Assembly: GCF_963924675.1 (NCBI RefSeq)
Contig: NC_089238.1
Coordinates: 21,805,815-21,869,814 of the forward strand
Direction: 5' to 3'
Length of the DNA stretch: 64,000 bases
Source: Phocoena phocoena
Taxonomy: Eukaryota > Chordata > Mammalia > Artiodactyla > Phocoenidae
Shown here: piece after piece, positions 34,216-47,374 of the stretch
How the letters are laid out: the number at the start of each line of letters is the position of its first letter
Numbering within the stretch: the first letter of the stretch is position 1
Program-made: the position numbers and the translations under genes
The notes under the pieces: generated by a model
Databases searched by the model: none
What the model saw: only the letters and a program-made list of their open reading frames with translations
Told to the model about the DNA's origin: nothing

Positions 34216-36847
34216 CCAGTGCAAGTGGCAATCCGGAAGGAAGACCCTTCAAGGCGGAGTGTCCTTTCCCGTACAAAACTGCGCCCGAGTGGCTGAGGCA
34301 GGTAGCATTTTACTTCACAGAACCGGTATCCTCGTACGCCTGTGGGTTACTCTAAAGAAAGGACACTGTGAGCAGCCTCTTCCGTAAAGCCTTGGCAAAC
34401 GGCTCGGAGACAACAGCAAACGAGCGCAGTGGAGGCACAGACCATTATCCTAGATAGCAGCACAGTGCCTCTGGCAGCGATCGCTTCCCGGAGGATACTT
34501 ACGCCACACCGAGGTTCCGGCAGGGAGGTTTGCCTGGTCGAAGTACAACTCACTCAAGCAACAGGGCTGAGGTGTAGGGCTAATCTACGTGCGCTCACTC
34601 TACGTGTCCGCGAGAAGGTTTCACGGAGCAGAATGCATCACCGACCGCGACCACGTGTGTGCACCGAAGAAGCCCTGTGCCGTGGGTGTTCCCAGGCCGA
34701 CAGGGAAGACCTAGGTGTGTGCTGCACCCGCTCTCGGTGGCTCACACGTTGCGTGACCCTGTGCCTTTGGCAGGTTCTCAGAGCGGGTGGCACCTCTGCG
34801 CTGCGAGCGCGAAGAGGCGTAGAGGCCTTTCACACTGGAGGAAGGGCTTGCATCTCATGGAGAAAATGTGTACGTCGCCCGGCAGGTGGAGGCGCGCTCT
34901 TGACACCATCTCTTCTGCCCGTTTAAAACACAAGTATTTGTACTCGATCTGGGCTGCCTGGTTACATACCTGGCAGCCCGCATCACCCTGAGTACCGTTC
35001 CTGGAGTTTGATTCGTAGCTGGGCAAACCCGGGCTTCAGAGGCTAGACGAGACCAAACGTGTTCAGCTTGTGGCGAAAGCCTTTGACCAGAGGCCTATAC
35101 GCCTGTGCTTGTGGCGAGGGCTAGGCAAGAACGTTTCCACACTGGGTTTTTACCTTTAATCTAAGCTGTCCCTTTTGGCTGCAGCAGGCGGCATGTCCGT
35201 ATCCCCGCCCGGGAAGCAGGCCCGTGGGGGAGTCTACCGGGCGACAGGCCTCCACTCTAGATAACGGCGAAAACGCATTAAGGCCTTTGGAAGCCCCTTT
35301 AAAGAAAAGGCTCCTCTTCGGATTAGAAGACTTTGCTAGCTGACTTCAGCAGCTCCCCTCCTTCAGGGCGCTCGGGCTGTGAGGACTAGTGAAAGCCACC
35401 ATGGTCCGCAGATTTTGAACGGCTCCTTCCCGAGTTGGTTCCATGCGTGGAAACGCCGAAGGGGCTGATCTCAACCAATCGGGCTGCGCACCGTGAGTCT
35501 CTGGGGTAGGGCAGCCCTGAGCCAGTGTGCCACGCAAGGAATGAAAAGCAAAGTTTCCTGACCCACAAGAAGGCACACCGAGGCCCGGTGTGTCCTCTGT
35601 GAAATTTACGTGGGCTTGAAGGGTGATGCCTATACTACATTGTGGAAAGGCTGGGGGTTAACGGCTCTCTTTCTCCCTCTCTCGGTCCCATACCCTGGTG
35701 CTCAGCTGTCGTGGGAATGCTGAGCGAGAGACACCGCCTCTGTGCTGGACTCAGAAGGCTTCCTCCCTTTATGGCAATTCTGTTGGTCTCTTACGTCGAG
35801 GAGCAATGAGGGTGCGCACAGGCATTCTGAAATCAACTGACTGACGACAGAGGATCCGGGGGAGATGGTTTCTCGGTGGAAGGAGCCGAAAGGCCCGCCT
35901 TCTTAAGGTCTCCTCCTTTAGAGCTCCCGGACACCCGGCCGTCTTAGGCCTACCTAACAATTGGACACGGTGACGGCGTGGAAACCCTGGGAACCCTAAG
36001 ACACGGTGCAAGCGCGACTCGCAAGCTGGGTGCCAGGAACCTTCAAAGCACAGTGTGGTTTCATGTACGAGAGCGAGCCCAAGCGTCTGAGGCTGGCAGC
36101 CTTTCGCTTGAGAGGGTTGGTATCCTCGTGGGCCTGACGGCTACTTGCCTGTTTCCGGCACCCTCAGGAAACTCTTCAGGAGAGCCTTCGGAACCCGCTG
36201 AGTGAGAACCGCTGCGAAGTGGATGCACACAACAGTCACCTCGATACCAGCCCCGTGTCCCAAGCAACGATCCTTCCCCGGAGGGTACTTAACCCACCCA
36301 GGGATTCAAGCAGGGAGTTTGCCTTGTCCCACTTGCACAGGAAACTGGCGTGAGAAGTGGGGCTCATCCACTTGCGTTCACACTACGAGGCCCGGAGAAG
36401 TTCTCACGGAGCCGAATCCAGCATCCTTCCTCCACCACGTGTGTACACCAAAGGAGCGCTGGGCAGTGGGTGTTCGCAGGCCAGGAGAGAAGTCCTTGTT
36501 CTGTGCTGCACCTGCTGGGTGGTTCAAGGGTTCTCTGACCTTCCTCCTCTGGAAGCTTTTCAGAGCTGAGGCTACCCCTGGGCTGCGAGAGCAGAGAGGC
36601 GTAGAGGCCTTTCACACTGAAGGCGTGGGCTGGTTTCCCAGGGAGAAAGGGTACGTCGCCCACACCCACACCCCCAGCCCAGCCCAGCCCAGCCCACCCC
36701 ACCCAGGCTGGAGGCGCGGAGGTTGAGGGAGCCCAAAGGCCAGAATACCGAAGGTCTCTTTCAAAGCTGCCGGGCGCTGTGCCGTTCTAGGCCTGAGATA
36801 CGGACCCTGTGACGGCACGGAAAGCCTGCGAGACTTAGGAGACATCG
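34216..36847. repeat. Monomer 14 (middle domain)
   Basis: CCTGGTCGAAG as in unit 12. In segment C it has GGGGCTCATCC near 36358 while keeping CAGCATCC, a combination seen in no other unit. Confidence 0.96.
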
Positions 36848-39479
36848 CCAGTGCAAGTGGCAATCCGGAAGGAAGACCCTTCAAGGCGGAGTGTCCTTTC
36901 CCGTACAAAACTGCGCCCGAGTGGCTGAGGCAGGTAGCATTTTACTTCACAGAACCGGTATCCTCGTACGCCTGTGGGTTACTCTAAAGAAAGGACACTG
37001 TGAGCAGCCTCTTCCGTAAAGCCTTGGCAAACGGCTCGGAGACAACAGCAAACGAGCGCAGTGGAGGCACAGACCATTATCCTAGATAGCAGCACAGTGC
37101 CTCTGGCAGCGATCGCTTCCCGGAGGATACTTACGCCACACCGAGGTTCCGGCAGGGAGGTTTGCCTGGTAGAAGTACAACTCACTCAAGCAACAGGGCT
37201 GAGGTGTAGGGCTAATCTACGTGCGCTCACTCTACGTGTCCGCGAGAAGGTTTCACGGAGCAGAATGCATCACCGACCGCGACCACGTGTGTGCACCGAA
37301 GAAGCCCTGTGCCGTGGGTGTTCCCAGGCCGACAGGGAAGACCTAGGTGTGTGCTGCACCCGCTCTCGGTGGCTCACACGTTGCGTGACCCTGTGCCTTT
37401 GGCAGGTTCTCAGAGCGGGTGGCACCTCTGCGCTGCGAGCGCGAAGAGGCGTAGAGGCCTTTCACACTGGAGGAAGGGCTTGCATCTCATGGAGAAAATG
37501 TGTACGTCGCCCGGCAGGTGGAGGCGCGCTCTTGACACCATCTCTTCTGCCCGTTTAAAACACAAGTATTTGTACTCGATCTGGGCTGCCTGGTTACATA
37601 CCTGGCAGCCCGCATCACCCTGAGTACCGTTCCTGGAGTTTGATTCGTAGCTGGGCAAACCCGGGCTTCAGAGGCTAGACGAGACCAAACGTGTTCAGCT
37701 TGTGGCGAAAGCCTTTGACCAGAGGCCTATACGCCTGTGCTTGTGGCGAGGGCTAGGCAAGAACGTTTCCACACTGGGTTTTTACCTTTAATCTAAGCTG
37801 TCCCTTTTGGCTGCAGCAGGCGGCATGTCCGTATCCCCGCCCGGGAAGCAGGCCCGTGGGGGAGTCTACCGGGCGACAGGCCTCCACTCTAGATAACGGC
37901 GAAAACGCATTAAGGCCTTTGGAAGCCCCTTTAAAGAAAAGGCTCCTCTTCGGATTAGAAGACTTTGCTAGCTGACTTCAGCAGCTCCCCTCCTTCAGGG
38001 CGCTCGGGCTGTGAGGACTAGTGAAAGCCACCATGGTCCGCAGATTTTGAACGGCTCCTTCCCGAGTTGGTTCCATGCGTGGAAACGCCGAAGGGGCTGA
38101 TCTCAACCAATCGGGCTGCGCACCGTGAGTCTCTGGGGTAGGGCAGCCCTGAGCCAGTGTGCCACGCAAGGAATGAAAAGCAAAGTTTCCTGACCCACAA
38201 GAAGGCACACCGAGGCCCGGTGTGTCCTCTGTGAAATTTACGTGGGCTTGAAGGGTGATGCCTATACTACATTGTGGAAAGGCTGGGGGTTAACGGCTCT
38301 CTTTCTCCCTCTCTCGGTCCCATACCCTGGTGCTCAGCTGTCGTGGGAATGCTGAGCGAGAGACACCGCCTCTGTGCTGGACTCAGAAGGCTTCCTCCCT
38401 TTATGGCAATTCTGTTGGTCTCTTACGTCGAGGAGCAATGAGGGTGCGCACAGGCATTCTGAAATCAACTGACTGACGACAGAGGATCCGGGGGAGATGG
38501 TTTCTCGGTGGAAGGAGCCGAAAGGCCCGCCTTCTTAAGGTCTCCTCCTTTAGAGCTCCCGGACACCCGGCCGTCTTAGGCCTACCTAACAATTGGACAC
38601 GGTGACGGCGTGGAAACCCTGGGAACCCTAAGACACGGTGCAAGCGCGACTCGCAAGCTGGGTGCCAGGAACCTTCAAAGCACAGTGTGGTTTCATGTAC
38701 GAGAGCGAGCCCAAGCGTCTGAGGCTGGCAGCCTTTCGCTTGAGAGGGTTGGTATCCTCGTGGGCCTGACGGCTACTTGCCTGTTTCCGGCACCCTCAGG
38801 AAACTCTTCAGGAGAGCCTTCGGAACCCGCTGAGTGAGAACCGCTGCGAAGTGGATGCACACAACAGTCACCTCGATACCAGCCCCGTGTCCCAAGCAAC
38901 GATCCTTCCCCGGAGGGTACTTAACCCACCCAGGGATTCAAGCAGGGAGTTTGCCTTGTCCCACTTGCACAGGAAACTGGCGTGAGAAGTGGGTCTCATC
39001 CACTTGCGTTCACACTACGAGGCCCGGAGAAGTTCTCACGGAGCCGAATCCAGCATCCTTCCTCCACCACGTGTGTACACCAAAGGAGCGCTGGGCAGTG
39101 GGTGTTCGCAGGCCAGGAGAGAAGTCCTTGTTCTGTGCTGCACCTGCTGGGTGGTTCAAGGGTTCTCTGACCTTCCTCCTCTGGAAGCTTTTCAGAGCTG
39201 AGGCTACCCCTGGGCTGCGAGAGCAGAGAGGCGTAGAGGCCTTTCACACTGAAGGCGTGGGCTGGTTTCCCAGGGAGAAAGGGTACGTCGCCCACACCCA
39301 CACCCCCAGCCCAGCCCAGCCCAGCCCACCCCACCCAGGCTGGAGGCGCGGAGGTTGAGGGAGCCCAAAGGCCAGAATACCGAAGGTCTCTTTCAAAGCT
39401 GCCGGGCGCTGTGCCGTTCTAGGCCTGAGATACGGACCCTGTGACGGCACGGAAAGCCTGCGAGACTTAGGAGACATCG
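36848..39479. repeat. Monomer 15 (middle domain)
   Basis: A standard middle copy, matching unit 11 at every diagnostic site checked. Confidence 0.96.
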
Positions 39480-42111
39480 CCAGTGCAAGTGGCAATCCGG
39501 AAGGAAGACCCTTCAAGGCGGAGTGTCCTTTCCCGTACAAAACTGCGCCCGAGTGGCTGAGGCAGGTAGCATTTTACTTCACAGAACCGGTATCCTCGTA
39601 CGCCTGTGGGTTACTCTAAAGAAAGGACACTGTGAGCAGCCTCTTCCGTAAAGCCTTGGCAAACGGCTCGGAGACAACAGCAAACGAGCGCAGTGGAGGC
39701 ACAGACCATTATCCTAGATAGCAGCACAGTGCCTCTGGCAGCGATTGCTTCCCGGAGGATACTTACGCCACACCGAGGTTCCGGCAGGGAGGTTTGCCTT
39801 GTAGAAGTACAACTCACTCAAGCAACAGGGCTGAGGTGTAGGGCTAATCTACGTGCGCTCACTCTACGTGTCCGCGAGAAGGTTTCACGGAGCAGAATGC
39901 ATCACCGACCGCGACCACGTGTGTGCACCGAAGAAGCCCTGTGCCGTGGGTGTTCCCAGGCCGACAGGGAAGACCTAGGTGTGTGCTGCACCCGCTCTCG
40001 GTGGCTCACACGTTGCGTGACCCTGTGCCTTTGGCAGGTTCTCAGAGCGGGTGGCACCTCTGCGCTGCGAGCGCGAAGAGGCGTAGAGGCCTTTCACACT
40101 GGAGGAAGGGCTTGCATCTCATGGAGAAAATGTGTACGTCGCCCGGCAGGTGGAGGCGCGCTCTTGACACCATCTCTTCTGCCCGTTTAAAACACAAGTA
40201 TTTGTACTCGATCTGGGCTGCCTGGTTACATACCTGGCAGCCCGCATCACCCTGAGTACCGTTCCTGGAGTTTGATTCGTAGCTGGGCAAACCCGGGCTT
40301 CAGAGGCTAGACGAGACCAAACGTGTTCAGCTTGTGGCGAAAGCCTTTGACCAGAGGCCTATACGCCTGTGCTTGTGGCGAGGGCTAGGCAAGAACGTTT
40401 CCACACTGGGTTTTTACCTTTAATCTAAGCTGTCCCTTTTGGCTGCAGCAGGCGGCATGTCCGTATCCCCGCCCGGGAAGCAGGCCCGTGGGGGAGTCTA
40501 CCGGGCGACAGGCCTCCACTCTAGATAACGGCGAAAACGCATTAAGGCCTTTGGAAGCCCCTTTAAAGAAAAGGCTCCTCTTCGGATTAGAAGACTTTGC
40601 TAGCTGACTTCAGCAGCTCCCCTCCTTCAGGGCGCTCGGGCTGTGAGGACTAGTGAAAGCCACCATGGTCCGCAGATTTTGAACGGCTCCTTCCCGAGTT
40701 GGTTCCATGCGTGGAAACGCCGAAGGGGCTGATCTCAACCAATCGGGCTGCGCACCGTGAGTCTCTGGGGTAGGGCAGCCCTGAGCCAGTGTGCCACGCA
40801 AGGAATGAAAAGCAAAGTTTCCTGACCCACAAGAAGGCACACCGAGGCCCGGTGTGTCCTCTGTGAAATTTACGTGGGCTTGAAGGGTGATGCCTATACT
40901 ACATTGTGGAAAGGCTGGGGGTTAACGGCTCTCTTTCTCCCTCTCTCGGTCCCATACCCTGGTGCTCAGCTGTCGTGGGAATGCTGAGCGAGAGACACCG
41001 CCTCTGTGCTGGACTCAGAAGGCTTCCTCCCTTTATGGCAATTCTGTTGGTCTCTTACGTCGAGGAGCAATGAGGGTGCGCACAGGCATTCTGAAATCAA
41101 CTGACTGACGACAGAGGATCCGGGGGAGATGGTTTCTCGGTGGAAGGAGCCGAAAGGCCCGCCTTCTTAAGGTCTCCTCCTTTAGAGCTCCCGGACACCC
41201 GGCCGTCTTAGGCCTACCTAACAATTGGACACGGTGACGGCCTGGAAACCCTGGGAACCCTAAGACACGGTGCAAGCGCGACTCGCAAGCTGGGTGCCAG
41301 GAACCTTCAAAGCACAGTGTGGTTTCATGTACGAGAGCGAGCCCAAGCGTCTGAGGCTGGCAGCCTTTCGCTTGAGAGGGTTGGTATCCTCGTGGGCCTG
41401 ACGGCTACTTGCCTGTTTCCGGCACCCTCAGGAAACTCTTCAGGAGAGCCTTCGGAACCCGCTGAGTGAGAACCGCTGCGAAGTGGATGCACACAACAGT
41501 CACCTCGATACCAGCCCCGTGTCCCAAGCAACGATCCTTCCCCGGAGGGTACTTAACCCACCCAGGGATTCAAGCAGGGAGTTTGCCTTGTCCCACTTGC
41601 ACAGGAAACTGGCGTGAGAAGTGGGTCTCATCCACTTGCGTTCACACTACGAGGCCCGGAGAAGTTCTCACGGAGCCGAATCCAGCATCCTTCCTCCACC
41701 ACGTGTGTACACCAAAGGAGCGCTGGGCAGTGGGTGTTCGCAGGCCAGGAGAGAAGTCCTTGTTCTGTGCTGCACCTGCTGGGTGGTTCAAGGGTTCTCT
41801 GACCTTCCTCCTCTGGAAGCTTTTCAGAGCTGAGGCTACCCCTGGGCTGCGAGAGCAGAGAGGCGTAGAGGCCTTTCACACTGAAGGCGTGGGCTGGTTT
41901 CCCAGGGAGAAAGGGTACGTCGCCCACACCCACACCCCCAGCCCAGCCCAGCCCAGCCCACCCCACCCAGGCTGGAGGCGCGGAGGTTGAGGGAGCCCAA
42001 AGGCCAGAATACCGAAGGTCTCTTTCAAAGCTGCCGGGCGCTGTGCCGTTCTAGGCCTGAGATACGGACCCTGTGACGGCACGGAAAGCCTGCGAGACTT
42101 AGGAGACATCG
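39480..42111. repeat. Monomer 16 (middle domain)
   Basis: Carries the GCGATTGC and CCTTGTAGAAG pair shared with unit 13. Private change GACGGCCTGGAAACC near 41236 (others GACGGCGTGG). Confidence 0.96.
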
Positions 42112-44742
42112 CCAGTGCAAGTGGCAATCCGGAAGGAAGACCCTTCAAGGCGGAGTGTCCTTTCCCGTACAAAACTGCGCCCGAGTGGCTGAGGCAGGTA
42201 GCATTTTACTTCACAGAACCGGTATCCTCGTACGCCTGTGGGTTACTCTAAAGAAAGGACACTGTGAGCAGCCTGTTCCGTAAAGCCTTGGCAAACGGCT
42301 CGGAGACAACAGCAAACGAGCGCAGTGGAGGCACAGACCATTATCCTAGATAGCAGCACAGTGCCTCTGGCAGCGATCGCTTCCCGGAGGATACTTACGC
42401 CACACCGAGGTTCCGGCAGGGAGGTTTGCCTGGTAGAAGTACAACTCACTCAAGCAACAGGGCTGAGGTGTAGGGCTAATCTACGTGCGCTCACTCTACG
42501 TGTCCGCGAGAAGGTTTCACGGAGCAGAATGCATCACCGACCGCGACCACGTGTGTGCACCGAAGAAGCCCTGTGCCGTGGGTGTTCCCAGGCCGACAGG
42601 GAAGACCTAGGTGTGTGCTGCACCCGCTCTCGGTGGCTCACACGTTGCGTGACCCTGTGCCTTTGGCAGGTTCTCAGAGCGGGTGGCACCTCTGCACTGC
42701 GAGCGCGAAGAGGCGTAGAGGCCTTTCACACTGGAGGAAGGGCTTGCATCTCATGGAGAAAATGTGTACGTCGCCCGGCAGGTGGAGGCGCGCTCTTGAC
42801 ACCATCTCTTCTGCCCGTTTAAAACACAAGTATTTGTACTCGATCTGGGCTGCCTGGTTACATACCTGGCAGCCCGCATCACCCTGAGTACCGTTCCTGG
42901 AGTTTGATTCGTAGCTGGGCAAACCCGGGCTTCAGAGGCTAGACGAGACCAAACGTGTTCAGCTTGTGGCGAAAGCCTTTGACCAGAGGCCTATACGCCT
43001 GTGCTTGTGGCGAGGGCTAGGCAAGAACGTTTCCACACTGGGTTTTTACCTTTAGTCTAAGCTGTCCCTTTTGGCTACAGCAGGCGGCGTGTCCGTATCC
43101 CCGCCCGGGAAGCAGGCCCGTGGGGGAGTCTGCCGGGCGACAGGCCTCCACTCTAGATAACGGCGAAAACGCATCAAGGCCTTTGGAAGCCCCTTTAAAG
43201 AAAAGGCTCCTCTTCGGATTAGAAGACTTTGCTAGCAGACTTCAGCAGCTCCCCTCCTTCAGGGCGCTCGGGCTGTGAGGACTAGTGAAAGCCACCATGG
43301 TCCGCAGATTTTGAACGGCTCCTTCCCGAGTTGGTTCCATGCGTGGAAACGCCGAAGGGCTGATCTCAACCAATCGGGCTGCGCACCGTGAGTCTCTGGG
43401 GTAGGGCAGCCCTGAGCCAGTGTGCCACGCAAGGAATGAAAAGCAAAGTTTCCTGACCCACAAGAAGGCACACCGAGGCCCGGTGTGTCCTCTGTGAAAT
43501 TTACGTGGGCTTGAAGGGTGATGCCTATACTACATTGTGGAAAGGCTGGGGGTTAACGGCTCTCTTTCAACCTCTCTCGGTCCCATACCCTGGTGCTCAG
43601 CTGTCGTGGGAATGCTGAGCGAGAGACACCGCCTCTGTGCTGGACTCAGAAGGCTTCCTCCCTTTATGGCAATTCTGTTGGTCTCTTACGTCGAGGAGCA
43701 ATGAGGGTGCGCACAGGCATTCTGAAATCAACTGACTGACGACAGAGGATCCGGGGGAGCTGGTTTCTCGGTGGAAGGAGCCGAAAGGCCCGCCTTCTTA
43801 AGGTCTCCTCCTTTAGAGCTCCCGGACACCCGGCCGTCTTAGGCCTACCTAACAATTGGACATGGTGACGGCGTGGAAACCCTGGGAACCCTAAGACACG
43901 GTGCAAGCGCGACTCGCAAGCTGGGTGCCAGGAACCTTCAAAGCACAGTGTGGTTTCATGTACGAGAGCGAGCCCAAGCGTCTGAGGCTGGCAGCCTTTT
44001 GCTTGAGAGGGTTGGTATCCTCGTGGGCCTGACGGCTACTTGCCTGTTTCCGGCACCCTCAGGAAACTCTTCAGGAGAGCCTTCGGAACCCGCTGAGTGA
44101 GAACCGCTGCGAAGTGGATGCACACAACAGTCACCTCGATACCAGCCCCGTGTCCCAAGCAACGATCCTTCCCCGGAGGGTACTTAACCCACCCAGGGAT
44201 TCAAGCAGGGAGTTTGCCTTGTCCCACTTGCACAGGAAACTGGTGTGAGAAGTGGGTCTCATCCACTTGCGTTCACACTACGAGGCCCGGAGAAGTTCTC
44301 ACGGAGCCGAATCCAGCATCCTTCCTCCACCACGTGTGTACACCAAAGGAGCGCTGGGCAGTGGGTGTTCGCAGGCCAGGAGAGAAGTCCTTGTTCTGTG
44401 CTGCACCTGCTGGGTGGTTCAAGGGTTCTCTGACCTTCCTCCTCTGGAAGCTTTTCAGAGCTGAGGCTACCCCTGTTCTGCGAGAGCAGAGAGGCGTAGA
44501 GGCCTTTCACACTGAAGGCGTGGGCTGGTTTCCCAGGGAGAAAGGGTACGTCGCCCACACCCACACCCCCAGCCCAGCCCAGCCCAGCCCACCCCACCCC
44601 GGCTGGAGGCGCGGAGGTTGAGGGAGCCCAAAGGCCAGAATACCGAAGGTCTCTTTCAAAGCTGCCGGGCGCTCTGCCGTTCTAGGCCTGAGATACGGAC
44701 CCTGTGACGGCACGGAAAGCCTGCGAGACTTAGGAGACATCG
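42112..44742. repeat. Monomer 17 (middle/right boundary, one base short)
   Basis: 2,631 bases: a G is missing in the GCCGAAGGGGCTG run near 43351-43360. The start is middle-like (CCTGGTAGAAG). From CTCTGCACTG near 42691 it carries right-domain variants (TTTAGTCTA, GGCTACAGC, GCTAGCAGAC) but keeps CCATGG/GATTTTG and GAACCCTAAG. TTTCAACCTC is shared with unit 23 only, and CCTGTTCTGCG with unit 20 only. Private changes are CAGCCTGTTCCG and ACATGGTGACGG. Confidence 0.96.
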
Positions 44743-47374
44743 CCAGTGCAAGTGGCAATCCGGAAGGAAGACCCTTCAAGGCGGAGTGTCCTTTCCCGTA
44801 CAAAACTGCGCCCGAGTGGCTGAGGCAGGTAGCATTTTACTTCACAGAACCGGTATCCTCGTACGCCTGTGGGTTACTCTAAAGGAAGGACACTGTGAGC
44901 AGCCTCTTCCGTAAAGCCTTGGCAAACGGCTCGGAGACAACAGCAAACGAGCGCAGTGGAGGCACAGACCATTATCCTAGATAGCAGCACAGTGCCTCTG
45001 GCAGCGATCGCTTCCCGGAGGATACTTACGCCACACCGAGGTTCCGGCAGGGAGGTTTGCCTTGTAGAAGTACAACTCACTCAAGCAACAGGGCTGAGGT
45101 GTAGGGCTAATCTACGTGCGCTCACTCTACGTGTCCGCGAGAAGGTTTCACGGAGCAGAATGCATCACCGACCGCGACCACGTGTGTGCACCGAAGAAGC
45201 CCTGTGCCGTGGGTGTTCCCAGGCCGACAGGGAAGACCTAGGTGTGTGCTGCACCCGCTCTCGGTGGCTCACACGTTGCGTGACCCTGTGCCTTTGGCAG
45301 GTTCTCAGAGCGGGTGGCACCTCTGCACTGCGAGCGCGAAGAGGCGTAGAGGCCTTTCACACTGGAGGAAGGGCTTGCATCTCATGGAGAAAATGTGTAC
45401 GTCGCCCGGCAGGTGGAGGCGCGCTCTTGACACCATCTCTTCTGCCCGTTTAAAACACAAGTATTTGTACTCGATCTGGGCTGCCTGGTTACATACCTGG
45501 CAGCCCGCATCACCCTGAGTACCGTTCCTGGAGTTTGATTCGTAGCTGGGCAAACCCGGGCTTCAGAGGCTAGACGAGACCAAACGTGTTCAGCTTGTGG
45601 CGAAAGCCTTTGACCAGAGGCCTATACGCCTGTGCTTGTGGCGAGGGCTAGGCAAGAACGTTTCCACACTGGGTTTTTACCTTTAGTCTAAGCTGTCCCT
45701 TTTGGCTACAGCAGGCGGCGTGTCCGTATCCCCGCCCGGGAAGCAGGCCCGTGGGGGAGTCTGCCGGGCGACAGGCCTCCACTCTAGATAACGGCGAAAA
45801 CGCATCAAGGCCTTTGGAAGCCCCTTTAAAGAAAAGGCTCCTCTTCGGATTAGAAGACTTTGCTAGCAGACTTCAGCAGCTCCCCTCCTTCAGGGCGCTC
45901 GGGCTGTGAGGACTAGTGAAAGCCACCACGGTCCGCAGCTTTCGAACGGCTCCTTCCCGAGTTGGTTCCATGCGTGGAAACGCCGAAGGGGCTGATCTCA
46001 ACCAATCGGGCTGCGCACCGTGAGTCTCTGGGGTAGGGCAGCCCTGAGCCAGTGTGCCACGCAAGGAATGAAAAGCAAAGTTTCCTGACCCACAAGAAGG
46101 CACACCGAGGCCCGGTGTGTCCTCTATGAAATTTACGTGGGCTTGAAGGGTGATGCCTATACTACATTGTGGAAAGGCTGGGGGTTAACGGCTCTCTTTC
46201 TCCCTCTCTCGGTCCCATACCCTGGTGCTCAGCTGTCGTGGGAATGCTGAGCGAGAGACACCGCCTCTGTGCTGGACTCAGAAGGCTTCCTCCCTTTATG
46301 GCAATTCTGTTGGTCTCTTACGTCGAGGAGCAATGAGGGTGCGCACAGGCATTCTGAAATCAACTGACTGACGACAGAGGATCCGGGGGAGCTGGTTTCT
46401 CGGTGGAAGGAGCCGAAAGGCCCGCCTTCTTAAGGTCTCCTCCTTTAGAGCTCCCGGACACCCGGCCGTCTTAGGCCTACCTAACAATTGGACACGGTGA
46501 CGGCGTGGAAACCCTGGGAACACTAAGACACGGTGCAAGCGCGACTCGCAAGCTGGGTGCCAGGAACCTTCAAAGCACAGTGTGGTTTCATGTACGAGAG
46601 CGAGCCCAAGCGTCTGAGGCTGGCAGCCTTTCGCTTGAGAGGGTTGGTATCCTCGTGGGCCTGACGGCTACTTGCCTGTTTCCGGCACCCTCAGGAAACT
46701 CTTCAGGAGAGCCTTCGGAACCCGCTGAGTGAGAACCGCTGCGAAGTGGATGCACACAACAATCACCTCGATACCAGCCCCGTGTCCCAAGCAACGATCC
46801 TTCCCCGGAGGGTACTTAACCCACCCAGGGATTCAAGCAGGGCGTTTGCCTTGTCCCACTTGCACAGGAAACTGGTGTGAGAAGTGGGGCTCATCCACTT
46901 GCGTTCACACTACGAGGCCCGGAGAAGTTCTCACGGAGCCGAATCCAGCACCCTTCCTCCACCACGTGTGTACACCAAAGGAGCGCTGGGCAGTGGGTGT
47001 TCGCAGGCCAGGAGAGAAGTCCTTGTTCTGTGCTGCACCTGCTGGGTGGTTCAAGGGTTCTCTGACCTTCCTCCTCTGGAAGCTTTTCAGAGCTGAGGCT
47101 ACCCCTGGGCTGCGAGAGCAGAGAGGCGTAGAGGCCTTTCACACTGAAGGCGTGGGCTGGTTTCCCAGGGAGAAAGGGTACATCGCCCACACCCACACCC
47201 CCAGCCCAGCCCAGCCCAGCCCACCCCACCCCAGCTGGAGGCGCGGAGGTTGAGGGAGCCCAAAGGCCAGAATACCGAAGGTCTCTTTCAAAGCTGCCGG
47301 GCGCTGTGCCGTTCTAGGCCTGAGATACGGACCCTGTGACGGCACGGAAAGCCTGCGAGACTTAGGAGACATCG
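44743..47374. repeat. Monomer 18 (right domain, type P)
   Basis: Type P markers: CCTCTATGAA, AACAATCACC, GGGCGTTTGCC, CTGGTGTGAG, GGTACATCGCC and CACCCCAGCTGG. General right-domain markers: GGCTACAGC, GAACACTAAG, CCACGG/GCTTTCG. CTAAAGGAAGG near its start is shared with units 19, 21, 24 and 25. Confidence 0.96.

Noticed and set aside
23688..42111. Middle block as an assembly artefact (one unit copied repeatedly)
   Set aside because: Small but distinct differences separate most units (GGTCGAAG, GCGATTGC, GGCCTGG, GGCTCATCC), so simple copying is unlikely; read depth would still be the decisive check.
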